Below, piece after piece: positions 1 through 8,167 of a DNA stretch of 64,000 bases. The position numbers were made by a program, and so were the translations under genes. Origin of the DNA: Candidatus Copromonas faecavium (nom. illeg.) (GTDB taxonomy: Bacteria > Bacillota > Clostridia > Lachnospirales > Lachnospiraceae); contig DVGC01000001.1 in the NCBI GenBank assembly GCA_018712915.1, forward strand, positions 103,264 to 167,263, given 5' to 3'. Position 1 is the stretch's first letter, and each line of letters opens with the position of its first letter. A model generated the notes under the pieces. That model saw only the letters and a list, made by a program, of their open reading frames with translations. It was not told the DNA's origin and ran no database searches.

Positions 1-297
1 CGAATTATGCTCCATCACCGTGGAGATCACATGATCCCCCGGCCCCAGCAGGCCAAGAATCGCCGTGTTCAAAGCCTCCGTGGAGTTGCAGGAAAACGCT
101 GCCTGTTTGGGATTTCCCAGACCAAACAGAGACGAAAGCTGCTCCCTGGTTTCATAAATCATCCGCGATGCATCCAGTGCCTCCCCGTAGGCGCCCCGTC
201 CGGAATTTCCCATATGCCCCATGGCCTGCGCCACCGCTTCAATCACGCAGTCCGGTTTCTGCATGGTCGTCGCCGCATTATCCAGATAAATCCCCAT
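1..297 (-). CDS. Cysteine desulfurase family protein (class V aminotransferase), N-terminal part
   Basis: This is the first 99 codons of a minus-strand gene that leaves the window at base 1. It is missing from the ORF track because it is truncated. Translation begins MGIYLDNAATT, the N-terminal signature of NifS/CsdB-like PLP enzymes, and continues through a GPGDHVI stretch seen in this family. Such enzymes remove S or Se from cysteine or selenocysteine. It lies about 140 bp downstream of the DUF3343, YedF-like and YedE genes on the same strand, so a role in delivering selenium for selenophosphate synthesis is likely. The catalytic lysine and cysteine lie outside the window. selD, absent here, may follow it. 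Confidence 0.88.
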   Translation of the reverse strand, partial: MGIYLDNAATTMQKPDCVIEAVAQAMGHMGNSGRGAYGEALDASRMIYETREQLSSLFGLGNPKQAAFSCNSTEALNTAILGLLGPGDHVISTVMEHNS

Positions 298-355
298 CAA
301 TCTCCATACCCTTTCTTCCCCAAACCAAACGCTCCGCTGCTGCCTCTCTATGCCG

Positions 356-380
356 GGAGCCCGGAAATATCCCGGGCTCC
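356..380. other. GC-rich inverted repeat between the DUF3343 and desulfurase genes
   Basis: GGAGCCCGG and CCGGGCTCC form a 9-bp stem around a 7-base loop. There is no clear T-run on the minus strand, so a terminator call is weak. It may be a processing hairpin or an attenuating structure inside the selenium operon. Confidence 0.4.
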
Positions 381-439
381 AAAACACATTCTGTGGCATA
401 TTCGTGATTTCAGCCGCAAGCCGTCCAGTTCAGACTGTG

Positions 440-676
440 CTAATAAAACAATTCCGTCATTTCTTCATACAACAGGCTCTGCTTTTCTGCCAGTTCCTGC
501 AGCTCTTCCTTCTTTTCAGGAGCCGCACACCAGGCCAGGCCGCAGCCGGCAGACAGTTCTCTCGGGACAGGAATCATCCTTCCGTCCTTTCCCGTTTCCT
601 TGCATACCTTTTCAAAGGCAATGGCGTCTGCTGTCGTATGAAAGGTTACAATCAGTTTCCATTCTTTTTTTCTCAT
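440..676 (-). CDS. DUF3343 family putative Se/S carrier-like protein
   Basis: This 78-aa protein matches the small DUF3343 family (putative Se/S carrier-like) in length and layout. An N-terminal beta strand carries W-K-L-I-V-T-F, then comes a helix with a VCKETG-like motif, then PVPRELSAGCGLAW. The cysteine-containing SAGCGLAW segment is the family's conserved core and is presumed to handle sulfur or selenium. It sits 19 bp after the YedF-like gene and ahead of a cysteine desulfurase. The biochemical function of the family is not established; a selenium-trafficking role is inferred from this context. Confidence 0.85.
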   Translation of the reverse strand: MRKKEWKLIVTFHTTADAIAFEKVCKETGKDGRMIPVPRELSAGCGLAWCAAPEKKEELQELAEKQSLLYEEMTELFY

Positions 677-695
677 ATCGTTCCTTTATTCCCGA

Positions 696-902
696 TTACC
701 CGATGATCAGCTCAAACTCATCGCCTTTTTCTGTAATGGAAACATTCTTTCCCTTACTTTTTGCAAACTTCTCCACATTGTCCCTTGTGTGGGGCTCGCT
801 GACCAGGACTTTGATCTGCTCATCTCCGTGATCCCTTATGGCCTCGTGAGTCAGCATCACCGGCTCCGGGCAGGACAGTCCTCTTGCATCTACTTCAAAC
901 AT
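696..902 (-). CDS. yedF: TusA/YedF-like sulfurtransferase-type selenium carrier
   Basis: This 68-aa protein has the SirA/TusA fold signature: VDARGLSCPEPVM near residues 4-16 contains the CPxP motif whose cysteine carries a persulfide or perselenide. It is a single-domain form; longer YedF proteins have an additional C-terminal DsrE-like region. It is 28 bp downstream of yedE, and in bacteria that make selenoproteins yedE and yedF are typically linked. The likely role is to accept selenium imported through YedE and pass it toward the desulfurase/SelD system. The exact acceptor is unknown. Confidence 0.85.
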   Translation of the reverse strand: MFEVDARGLSCPEPVMLTHEAIRDHGDEQIKVLVSEPHTRDNVEKFAKSKGKNVSITEKGDEFELIIG

Positions 903-930
903 CGTTCATCCTTCTTTCTGTTTTGTCACA

Positions 931-2022
931 TCAGTTTTTTCTGTTTCTCGGAGAAAATCCAATGATAAACAGGATTACAATGGCAGCAATCAGAGCCACC
1001 TGTCCGTTGATTCCCGGACCTCCGGCCACAGCCGGAGTATCTGCCGTTGCTGCAGCAGCCGCTGCACCGGCAAGACCAAAGTTATGGCAGAAAGCGGCGC
1101 CTACCAAAAGTCCCAGGAAGGTTACCGCCGAATCAGAAGAACCCTGGCCAGCCAGAATCAGCTGACGCAGAGGACAGCCTCCGGCAAGAACAGCCGCAAA
1201 GCCAACGGCATACATTCCAAGAAAATTCCACAGATGCTGGGAATGGGCCACCGGCTGACCGTCAAAGGAAAGCTTAAATCCTCCCGTTGCCAGATTGTAA
1301 ACCAGCATCACCGCAAAGAAACCGCCGATAATGGAAATCAGGTCAAAATTCTGCATTAAAAGGACATCGCGGATGCTGCCTGCAAAACAGGCTCTGGTTC
1401 TCTGGGCAATGGCACCGAAAATCAGTCCTCCGCCAAGAGCCAGCAGTAACGGCGCATGCATGCTGCCCGGGCCGGACTCACTGACAGCAAATAAGGTCGT
1501 TGTTACACTTAAAATTAATAAAACAACCAGAACAGCGGGCAAAATATATCCCGACGTTTTCTCCGTCGGATAGGCCCGTCCCAGAGAAAATCCGTGCTTT
1601 AAAGCCAGCGTTCCCGTATAGACTCCGCCGAAAAAGCCGACAAAAGCAACATACGCATTCAGATCACCTGCCGACATCCGGATCACCATCCGCAGCGGAC
1701 AGCCTAGAAATACCAGGGAACCAATCATCATGATGACTCCAAGAAGGAACCGGATCATCGGTGAGGATCCGGCCGTGGACCGATATTCCTTTGTGAGCAG
1801 AGCAATCAGGAATGCTCCGCAGACAAAGCCTACTATTTCCGGACGCATGTACTGAACCGTACCGGTGGTGTGAAGTTTGACAGCCCCGGCCGTATCCCGG
1901 ATAAAGCAGGCGACGCAGATCGCCATATTCTTGGGATTTCCCGTATAGGCTAGCAGAGCGGCAATCAGACCCAGTACGGCCCCTGATGCCACCAGCGTTT
2001 TCTTGTTGGCAGCTAAATTCAT
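931..2022 (-). CDS. yedE: YedE-family selenium (sulfur) transport membrane protein
   Basis: This 363-aa polytopic membrane protein has about ten hydrophobic segments. It is a YeeE/YedE permease with paired GCPLR motifs (GCPLRMVIR near residue 107, GGCPLRQLI near 283) and a further conserved Cys in RACFAGS. In this family the motif cysteines line a path for thiosulfate or related chalcogen compounds. The neighbourhood (yedF, DUF3343, selA/selB) marks it as the selenium-associated subtype. The start is backed by GAGGGGAAGGGG upstream. A TATAAT-like -10 lies on the minus strand at 2084-2089 without a good -35. This transcript is separated from the LysR gene by about 290 bp. Confidence 0.88.
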   Translation of the reverse strand: MNLAANKKTLVASGAVLGLIAALLAYTGNPKNMAICVACFIRDTAGAVKLHTTGTVQYMRPEIVGFVCGAFLIALLTKEYRSTAGSSPMIRFLLGVIMMIGSLVFLGCPLRMVIRMSAGDLNAYVAFVGFFGGVYTGTLALKHGFSLGRAYPTEKTSGYILPAVLVVLLILSVTTTLFAVSESGPGSMHAPLLLALGGGLIFGAIAQRTRACFAGSIRDVLLMQNFDLISIIGGFFAVMLVYNLATGGFKLSFDGQPVAHSQHLWNFLGMYAVGFAAVLAGGCPLRQLILAGQGSSDSAVTFLGLLVGAAFCHNFGLAGAAAAAATADTPAVAGGPGINGQVALIAAIVILFIIGFSPRNRKN

Positions 2023-2310
2023 AAGTTACCCCTTCCCCTCAAGTTTAAAGTTTTGCTTAAAGCTTTTACATGTCCTTAACAGAATTATATTACCAGAAAA
2101 TCCCGGAAGCGTCTAATTCAAAAAAACATCCGATTCTTTCCAGCCATCATTTTTTTTTATACCGCGCCATCAAAATCCTGCAGGTGCCGCGTCGGTACTG
2201 CCGGCGCCTCACGCAGCCAGAGCCCTGCTCTGATCCGGCGAAAACAGTGCGATACATTCCCTTTTCCTTCCGGTCCGGAAAGCCGGCGGTCTTACGGCCG
2301 CCACACAGGC

Positions 2311-3243
2311 TCACCCGGCCGGCTCTCCTTCTGCCGGCTCATGGAGCCGTTTTCTGTCCCGCACCAGGCGCAGAAATGCCTCGGCCGCAGGTGACAGGCT
2401 GACGTTTTTATTAAAGACCAGATAAAAAGTCCGCTCTTTTTTCAGTCCTCTGATTTTGAAATACCGGATCTTTCCTCCGAAATTGCCGCAGCGGACCACG
2501 GACTCGGATACGATGGAAACTCCCAGTCCCCGGCTGACCACCTGTTCAATGGCCGCCATGTTGCTCATTCTGGCAATCACATCCACATTTTTAAACACCG
2601 GCACTCCATCCACCAGTGCCTTTTCCATTTCCGCCTTGGTACCGGATCCGTCCTCCCGCATCACGAAAGGCTTGTGAATGAACCGCTCCACCGGAATTTC
2701 CGCCCCGTCCGGCAAATCATCAAATTCCTTCTCATTGGGCGTAATCAGAACCATTCCGTCATGGAACACCGCCTCATAACACAGGCCGGAGTTTCCCCGG
2801 TAACCGGTAAATCCCAGTTCTCCCCTCTGGTTCATCAGATTCTCATTGACCATCCGGCTGTCCGACTGCTCCACGTAGAATCTTACCTTCGGATACATCT
2901 GATGAAATTCCTCCATCAGAGCCGGCAGATAATGCTGTCCCGGAATCGTAGAAGTCTGAATCTCCAGAATTCCTTCCGTAGACTCCCCGTCTCCCTGAAC
3001 AGAGAGAATGGCCCGTTCCCTGGTATTTAAAAGCTCCAGGGCATAGGAATAAAACTCCCGTCCTCTGGCCGTCAGTACAATCTCCCGTCCAGTCCGGTTT
3101 AGCAGCTTCACCCCCAGCTCATTCTCCAGATTCCCCACATGGGTGCTCAGGGTAGGCTGAGTCAGAAACATGGCATCGGCTGCCCGGGAAAAGCTTTTGT
3201 ATTTTACGGCATTGACAAATGCCTCCAGCTGTCTGAATTCCAT
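2311..3243 (-). CDS. Selenium-associated LysR-family transcriptional regulator
   Basis: This 310-aa protein has an N-terminal winged HTH (MEFRQLEAF, then the AADAMFLTQPTLSTHV recognition region at about residues 21-36) and a periplasmic-binding-like effector domain. It starts two bases after the selB stop codon, so it is translationally coupled to selA-selB. Its target could be the adjacent yedE-yedF-DUF3343-desulfurase unit, which follows on the same strand with its own upstream gap. The effector is unknown; a selenium-related signal is inferred only from location. Confidence 0.88.
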   Translation of the reverse strand: MEFRQLEAFVNAVKYKSFSRAADAMFLTQPTLSTHVGNLENELGVKLLNRTGREIVLTARGREFYSYALELLNTRERAILSVQGDGESTEGILEIQTSTIPGQHYLPALMEEFHQMYPKVRFYVEQSDSRMVNENLMNQRGELGFTGYRGNSGLCYEAVFHDGMVLITPNEKEFDDLPDGAEIPVERFIHKPFVMREDGSGTKAEMEKALVDGVPVFKNVDVIARMSNMAAIEQVVSRGLGVSIVSESVVRCGNFGGKIRYFKIRGLKKERTFYLVFNKNVSLSPAAEAFLRLVRDRKRLHEPAEGEPAG

Positions 3244-3245
3244 AT

Positions 3246-5162
3246 CTACACCTGCTTTAACAATACGCGGACATCGCCGTCCAGTCTGGTAATCTTCTGC
3301 TGATCCAGATAATCCAGAATCAGAAGCACATATTTTCTGGAGGTGCCAAGAAGATCCCGGTATTCCGCCAAAGACAGAGTCTTATGGGATACAAAATGAT
3401 TCCGCAAAAGCTCCATGGCTTTCTCATAATGAGTTCTGTGCAGGTAGGCTCCGGGATTCAGTTTTACCAGAGTCCCTTCTTTAAACAGATCATTTAGCAC
3501 CTGTTTGGCCTGCTTCTTATCCTTGAACGGAGCCAGCACGTCATCGGTGGACGGAGCCTCCACGCCGGCCTTCAGATAAGCCTTTAAGATTTCCTCCCGC
3601 ATATCAGAATGAGCATCGGAATACTGAGCCGAGAATCCGGCCAGAGCCACCGTACTGCCGGAAGCAGTGATGGTTCCCCGTTTCAGCAGCTCATTTAAAA
3701 GCACATCCCCTTTTTTTGCATCTCCAATATAAAAGCTTTCCAGGAGACGGCTCTTAACCTCCTCCTTTTCCATTCCCGATGCAATGGGATTCTCTTTATG
3801 GAAGGCCGTTAAAATTTCCGTCGTTTTCTCCGTTACCCGCTCCCAGAATTTCTTATGGAAGAAACTGCCGTCATTTAAAGAAAGAGCCTTTTTCTGCTTC
3901 TTTAATGTTTCCAGAAGCTCTCCCGTTTCCTTATCCGTCCAGTTCATTTTGGACGCCAGGTGGTGAACCGTCGGGAAATGGATGCTTTCTTCATTAAGCA
4001 CCAGCTCCAGTACCTCCGAGTCCGTACCGCTCTCCCGGATTTTTAAACTTTCAATCAGTTCCTCCTGATGACGCTTGTGTTTTCCCGGGCTGGCATCCAG
4101 AATCACGCCGCCGCCAAAGGTTTCCACCGGCGAATAGAACCGGATAATAAACCGGTCGGTCCGTCTGATCGCAATCGGAGTATCAAACCGGAACTGAACG
4201 TAGGCGCTTTCTCCTGCCTCAATGGAATCCCGATCAAGAAGCACCGCCTTCGCAATGGTCTGAGCCGAACCATAATTGAAATGGATCCGGTCGCCGTTTC
4301 TTAACTGTCTGCCGGTGGTGGAAAATAACGTCACCTTGGCATCCAGAAAAATACTGTTGGTCAGCGTACCGGGAGCCGCAAGGACCTCGCCCCGCTCCAG
4401 ATCTTCTTTTTTTACGTTGGCCAGATTGATGGCCGTACGCTGTCCCGCGTAAGCAGCCTCTTCCTTCTGTCCATGGCTTTGAATCCCACGGATTTTCAGA
4501 ATCCGCTCTTCCGGATAAACCATCACCTCACTGCCCACTGAGCAGCTTCCCTCCAGGAGTGTACCGGTCACCACGGTCCCGAATCCCTCCATGGTAAATA
4601 CCCGGTCAATGGGGAGACGGAACAGCTCCGGTTCGCTGCGGCGCATACCGACGCCGCGGACTTTATCGAGGATCATCTGCTTCAGTGTATCGATATTCTG
4701 GCCCGTGAATGCGGACACCCGGATCCGGTCTGCATGCTCTAAAAAGCTTCCTTTCACCAGCTCGGAAACATCCTCTTCCACCAGATCTGCCCAGTCATCA
4801 TCCACCAGATCCGCCTTGGTAAATACAATGATTCCCTGTCGGATATGAAGCATCTTTAAAATCTCAAAATGCTCTACAGTCTGGGGCATCACCCCTTCAT
4901 CCAGGGCAATCACAAGAAGAACCAGATCGATTCCGCCGATTCCGGCCAGCATATTTTTCACAAATTTTTCATGTCCGGGAACATCAATGATTCCGATATG
5001 AAGTCCTTCGTCATTGGGAAGATTGGCAAATCCCAGCTCGATGGTAATGCCTCTTTTCTGCTCCTCCTTCAGCCGGTCTGTATCGATGCCGGTCAGAGCC
5101 TTAATCAGGCAGGTTTTTCCGTGGTCCACATGGCCGGAAGTTCCGACAATTACATTCTGCAT
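3246..5162 (-). CDS. selB: Selenocysteine-specific translation elongation factor SelB
   Basis: SelB (638 aa) delivers Sec-tRNA-Sec to UGA codons marked by a SECIS hairpin. The N-terminal GTPase has G1 [11 protein letters not shown], switch [12 protein letters not shown]3 DVPGHE and G4 TKAD. EF-Tu-like domains II-III follow. The C-terminal third consists of winged-helix repeats that bind SECIS RNA, ending [16 protein letters not shown] chose the ATG at 5162 ([10 protein letters not shown]) over the ORF-track start because the upstream 27 residues overlap selA and look random. It begins 7 bp after selA. The two UGA-containing genes in this window (grdA, grdB) are its likely clients. Confidence 0.97.
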   Translation of the reverse strand: MQNVIVGTSGHVDHGKTCLIKALTGIDTDRLKEEQKRGITIELGFANLPNDEGLHIGIIDVPGHEKFVKNMLAGIGGIDLVLLVIALDEGVMPQTVEHFEILKMLHIRQGIIVFTKADLVDDDWADLVEEDVSELVKGSFLEHADRIRVSAFTGQNIDTLKQMILDKVRGVGMRRSEPELFRLPIDRVFTMEGFGTVVTGTLLEGSCSVGSEVMVYPEERILKIRGIQSHGQKEEAAYAGQRTAINLANVKKEDLERGEVLAAPGTLTNSIFLDAKVTLFSTTGRQLRNGDRIHFNYGSAQTIAKAVLLDRDSIEAGESAYVQFRFDTPIAIRRTDRFIIRFYSPVETFGGGVILDASPGKHKRHQEELIESLKIRESGTDSEVLELVLNEESIHFPTVHHLASKMNWTDKETGELLETLKKQKKALSLNDGSFFHKKFWERVTEKTTEILTAFHKENPIASGMEKEEVKSRLLESFYIGDAKKGDVLLNELLKRGTITASGSTVALAGFSAQYSDAHSDMREEILKAYLKAGVEAPSTDDVLAPFKDKKQAKQVLNDLFKEGTLVKLNPGAYLHRTHYEKAMELLRNHFVSHKTLSLAEYRDLLGTSRKYVLLILDYLDQQKITRLDGDVRVLLKQV

Positions 5163-5169
5163 GAAGCGG

Positions 5170-6585
5170 TCACTCTCCCTTCTTCTCTGCGTGGGAAGCC
5201 GCCAGCGCCAGGGCCTGGGCCACACAGGTAAATTCATTCTCATCTATGGTGCGGATGGATAACAGCACCTGATCATGGGCAACTCTGGCAATGACCGGTA
5301 CCTCGGCCCTGCGCAGAAGCCGCTCCAGCTTTTCCGCCGTCACACCAGACAGAACCACTGATACCGCTTTTCCCTTTAATCTTATGGTCGGAGCCGAACC
5401 GCCGCCCACCTGATCATAGCAGTCCTCCAGGGAAACCTGGGCCTGGGGAACCATGGAATGCAGAAGCTCCGCCAGCTTTCCTGCCTTTTCTGAAAGCTCC
5501 TCTCTGCTCTCCGTAATCATCCGCAGAACCGGAATGTTCCGTCTGGCATCCTCCATGTCCAGATACTCAAAAAAAGTAGCTTCCATGGCCGCGATGGTCA
5601 TTTTGTCCACCCGGAAAGCTCTGGCCAGAGGATGTTTCTTCATTTTATCAATATATTCTTTCTTTCCGATCAGAATGCCGCCCTGAGGACCTCCAAGAAG
5701 CTTATCACCGCTGAACAAGACCACATCGGCTCCATCCTTTAAGGCGTCAAGAACCGTCGGTTCATCTACGCCATACCGGGACAGATCGGCCATCAGTCCG
5801 CTTCCCATGTCATAAATCACCGGCAGGGACAGCTTCTTTCCCAGGGCAGCCATCTCTTTCAGGGTTACTTCCTGAGTAAATCCCACAATCCGGTAATTGC
5901 TGGTATGAACCTTCATCAGAGCGCCTGTCGTCTCCGGATTCCATGCCTGCTCATAGTCCGAGGGTTTCGTCTTATTGGTGGTTCCCACCTCTTTTAAGTG
6001 GGCGCCGCTCTGCTCCATAATCTCCGGAATCCGGAAGGAACCGCCGATTTCCACCAGCTCCCCGCGGGAAACGATCACTTCCTTCCCATAGGCCATGGCC
6101 GAAAGACAGAGCATGGTAGCCGCCGCGTTGTTGTTGACCACCATGGCTGCCTCTGCTCCCGTAATCTGACGGATAATCTGTTCCACATGGTCATGGCGGG
6201 AGCCTCTGGTTCCCTTTTTCACGTCATACTCCAGATTGGAGTAGGAATCCGCCACCGAAAGAACGCTCTCCACTGCTCCCTTACAGAGTCTTGCCCGGCC
6301 CAGATTGGTATGAAGCACCACGCCGGTGGCATTTACCAGCCTTTTTAAATTTTTCTTTTTCTTTCCCGTAACCCTCCGGCAGATTTCCTCGACAATCTCC
6401 TCCCGATCCGGTACTTCCTCCATGTGTTCTGTGAGAACCTCTTTCCGGATTCCCTCAATCACTTCTCTGGCCGCGTCCACCACAACGGCTCTGGGCGTTG
6501 TCTCCATAAAAAAAATAAGCTGCTCATCCATCAGCAACTCATCAATTTTCGGTATTTCCCGCAGAATATTCTGTTTATTATCCAT
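5170..6585 (-). CDS. selA: L-seryl-tRNA(Sec) selenium transferase
   Basis: SelA (471 aa) is a PLP enzyme that converts Ser-tRNA-Sec to Sec-tRNA-Sec using selenophosphate. Visible features are the NATGVVLHTNLGRA motif near residues 85-98, a GTRGSRHDHVE segment that is conserved in SelA, and the PLP lysine in FSGDKLLGGPQGG (about Lys295). The ATG at 6585 follows AGGAGAGGGG and is preferred to the longer ORF-track start. It lies about 120 bp downstream of the tRNA-Sec gene on the same strand, so selC-selA-selB-lysR may share transcription from the selC promoter. Confidence 0.97.
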   Translation of the reverse strand: MDNKQNILREIPKIDELLMDEQLIFFMETTPRAVVVDAAREVIEGIRKEVLTEHMEEVPDREEIVEEICRRVTGKKKKNLKRLVNATGVVLHTNLGRARLCKGAVESVLSVADSYSNLEYDVKKGTRGSRHDHVEQIIRQITGAEAAMVVNNNAAATMLCLSAMAYGKEVIVSRGELVEIGGSFRIPEIMEQSGAHLKEVGTTNKTKPSDYEQAWNPETTGALMKVHTSNYRIVGFTQEVTLKEMAALGKKLSLPVIYDMGSGLMADLSRYGVDEPTVLDALKDGADVVLFSGDKLLGGPQGGILIGKKEYIDKMKKHPLARAFRVDKMTIAAMEATFFEYLDMEDARRNIPVLRMITESREELSEKAGKLAELLHSMVPQAQVSLEDCYDQVGGGSAPTIRLKGKAVSVVLSGVTAEKLERLLRRAEVPVIARVAHDQVLLSIRTIDENEFTCVAQALALAASHAEKKGE

Positions 6586-6705
6586 ATCTGATTTTCCCCT
6601 CTCCTGATAGTAACGACGCAAGCCAAATCGCTTGCCCCGTTATACGGAGCCTGCCAAAGCGGAAGGAACTTCCCGTCCGCCCGGCTCGCTGCCCGCAAAA
6701 TAAAA

Positions 6706-6799
6706 CGGAGGAGGTGGGAATCGAACCCACCCGGGAAGCTCTTAACTCCCCACAACGGTTTTGAAGACCGCGAGGCACACCAGCAACCTATCTGCCTCC
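6706..6799 (-). tRNA. selC: tRNA-Sec (anticodon UCA)
   Basis: This 94-nt element has the hallmarks of selenocysteine tRNA: a CTTCAAA anticodon loop with UCA anticodon, a long variable arm (GGGGAG...CTTCCC), a TTCGATT T-loop on a GTGGG/CCCAC stem, and a D-arm containing CTGGTGTGCC. CCA is not encoded. The acceptor is odd. The 5' strand GGAGGCAG pairs with 3' CTCCTCC only if C6 is bulged, giving 7 bp instead of the usual 8 bp of bacterial tRNA-Sec. That is either a real variant or a one-base deletion in the assembly. It lies directly upstream of selA. Confidence 0.93.
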
Positions 6800-6820
6800 A
6801 TATTCACAGAACGCTTTGCA

Positions 6821-6849
6821 ATTTTACCATGGAAATCCATCCATGTCAA
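6821..6849 (-). promoter_or_regulatory. Sigma-A promoter for selC (and probably selA-selB)
   Basis: On the minus strand TTGACA, a 17-bp spacer and TAAAAT end about 20 bp before the tRNA 5' end. The spacer contains the short palindrome ATGGATTTCCAT. A terminator for the upstream grd operon ends just before it. Confidence 0.8.
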
Positions 6850-6860
6850 CGAAAACTCGA

Positions 6861-6901
6861 CAAAAATCGTGAACCTGAAAACTATGAGTCAGGCATTCAC
6901 G
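6861..6901 (-). terminator. Rho-independent terminator of the grd operon
   Basis: On the minus strand CGTGAATGCCTG pairs with CAGGTTCACG and is followed by ATTTTTGTCGAGTTTT. It lies about 120 bp beyond the grdD stop and immediately before the selC promoter. Confidence 0.7.
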
Positions 6902-6918
6902 GACGATCGCTGCAATCC

Positions 6919-6997
6919 ATCCGCCGGCCTGCCATAAAATCCATGGACAAACCGGCGGATCTTTCCTTTGCAGCCGGGAAGCGGTTAGCCGCTTCCC
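6919..6997. other. Two inverted repeats just downstream of grdD
   Basis: GGGAAGCGG-TTAG-CCGCTTCCC (6976-6997) and ATCCGCCGG...CCGGCGGAT (6919-6960) can form stable hairpins. Neither has a T-run on the minus strand, so they look like 3'-end stabilising or processing structures ahead of the true terminator. Confidence 0.55.
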
Positions 6998-7020
6998 ATT
7001 TAAAATCCGGATCTTAAGAA

Positions 7021-8139
7021 TTAGCCTACATAGCCCGCATTCTTTAAGATCTCATAAGCTCTGTCATGCTTATCCTCTGCCATCAGGACAATCGGACCGG
7101 TACAGCCCATACCGCTCTCGGCATAAATGCCTTCCTTCCAGAGCGCATGAACCGCATCCTCCAGATCCATAACCTCGATGCCAGGAATCTGCGCCGTGCA
7201 GATCTCCTTGGGCGGAGCCGTAACGGCTTCGCCGGCAGATGTATCCTTCTTTCCAGCGGCAGCAATCTCTTCCAGAATTGCTTCCAGACCTGCCTTCTTT
7301 GCAGCAGCAAACTCTGCAGCCGCAATCTTCTTCCAGTTATGATTTACCAGGTTGGTGGCAAATTCCATGGCACCCGCGATTACAGGAGCGCCGGAAGCTC
7401 TGGAAACGATCATGATCAGTCTCTCATAGCCGTCGCCGATACCCGGACCATAGCCGAAGCCCAGAGATTCGTAGTTTCCTCCGGTCGTATAGGCGGAGAA
7501 AATCTTCATCATCAGGTTTCCGGTTAAGGAATCCATAACCATGATGTCCGGAGTACCCATTAAAAGGTCATTTCCGCGCATCACGATCCCGCCGTCAGCT
7601 CTTGCAGACTCGGCAAAGCAGATATCATATCCCTGCTCTTTCAGCTTTAAGAGCGCCTTCTCAGTCTGTCTGGCACCGTCGATGTTGGCGATACCAACTG
7701 TGGGATGCTCCACGCCGTCAGCCTTTGCTGCAATGATTCCATAGATGGCATTCTTTACCATTCCGCAGACCCGATCCGTGTCGGAGGTGCCTGTGGTGGT
7801 GGCAATGTACATGGGCTTTCCGATACCGGGGGTAATCACCTTTCCAACGGTGGAAACACCGATGGGGAAGGGATAATGCATGGTTACGGCAGCATCAATC
7901 TCGCCGGAATCCAGCATAACCTCCATCTGTTTGTGAATATCCTCTCCCTGAATCAGAACGGCCTTCAGGCCCTTGGCCTCTGCCAGTTCCATTGCCCGTG
8001 CAATATTATCCTCGCCATGCTCGCTGCCTTCGCTGGCAAAGCCGATGACCGGCTTCTTTCCGTACTGCCCTGTCTCCAGCGCATCTGCCACTTCCAGGAA
8101 GGTTTCCGCAATAAGCGATTTAATCTTCATATCTGACAT
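7021..8139 (-). CDS. grdD: Glycine reductase complex component C, subunit alpha (GrdD)
   Basis: GrdD (372 aa) works with GrdC as component C. It takes the acetyl group from the carboxymethyl-selenoether on GrdA and releases acetyl phosphate. The protein has a PlsX/phosphotransacylase-like fold with FASEGSEHGEDN near the N-terminus and a C-terminal GMGCTGP motif. Its cysteine (about residue 346) fits the acetyl-thioester cysteine described for GrdD. I chose the ATG at 8139 (MSDMKIKSL), which follows GGACAGGGG; the ORF-track start would overlap grdC. It is the last gene of the operon. Confidence 0.93.
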   Translation of the reverse strand: MSDMKIKSLIAETFLEVADALETGQYGKKPVIGFASEGSEHGEDNIARAMELAEAKGLKAVLIQGEDIHKQMEVMLDSGEIDAAVTMHYPFPIGVSTVGKVITPGIGKPMYIATTTGTSDTDRVCGMVKNAIYGIIAAKADGVEHPTVGIANIDGARQTEKALLKLKEQGYDICFAESARADGGIVMRGNDLLMGTPDIMVMDSLTGNLMMKIFSAYTTGGNYESLGFGYGPGIGDGYERLIMIVSRASGAPVIAGAMEFATNLVNHNWKKIAAAEFAAAKKAGLEAILEEIAAAGKKDTSAGEAVTAPPKEICTAQIPGIEVMDLEDAVHALWKEGIYAESGMGCTGPIVLMAEDKHDRAYEILKNAGYVG

Positions 8140-8167
8140 AAAACCCCTGTCCTTTCTTTCGGCAGAA

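Noticed and set aside
7-831. 274-aa plus-strand ORF at the left end
   Set aside because: It runs antisense across the cysteine desulfurase, DUF3343 and YedF-like genes. Its translation is rich in Pro/Ser/His with no family features, so it is a shadow.
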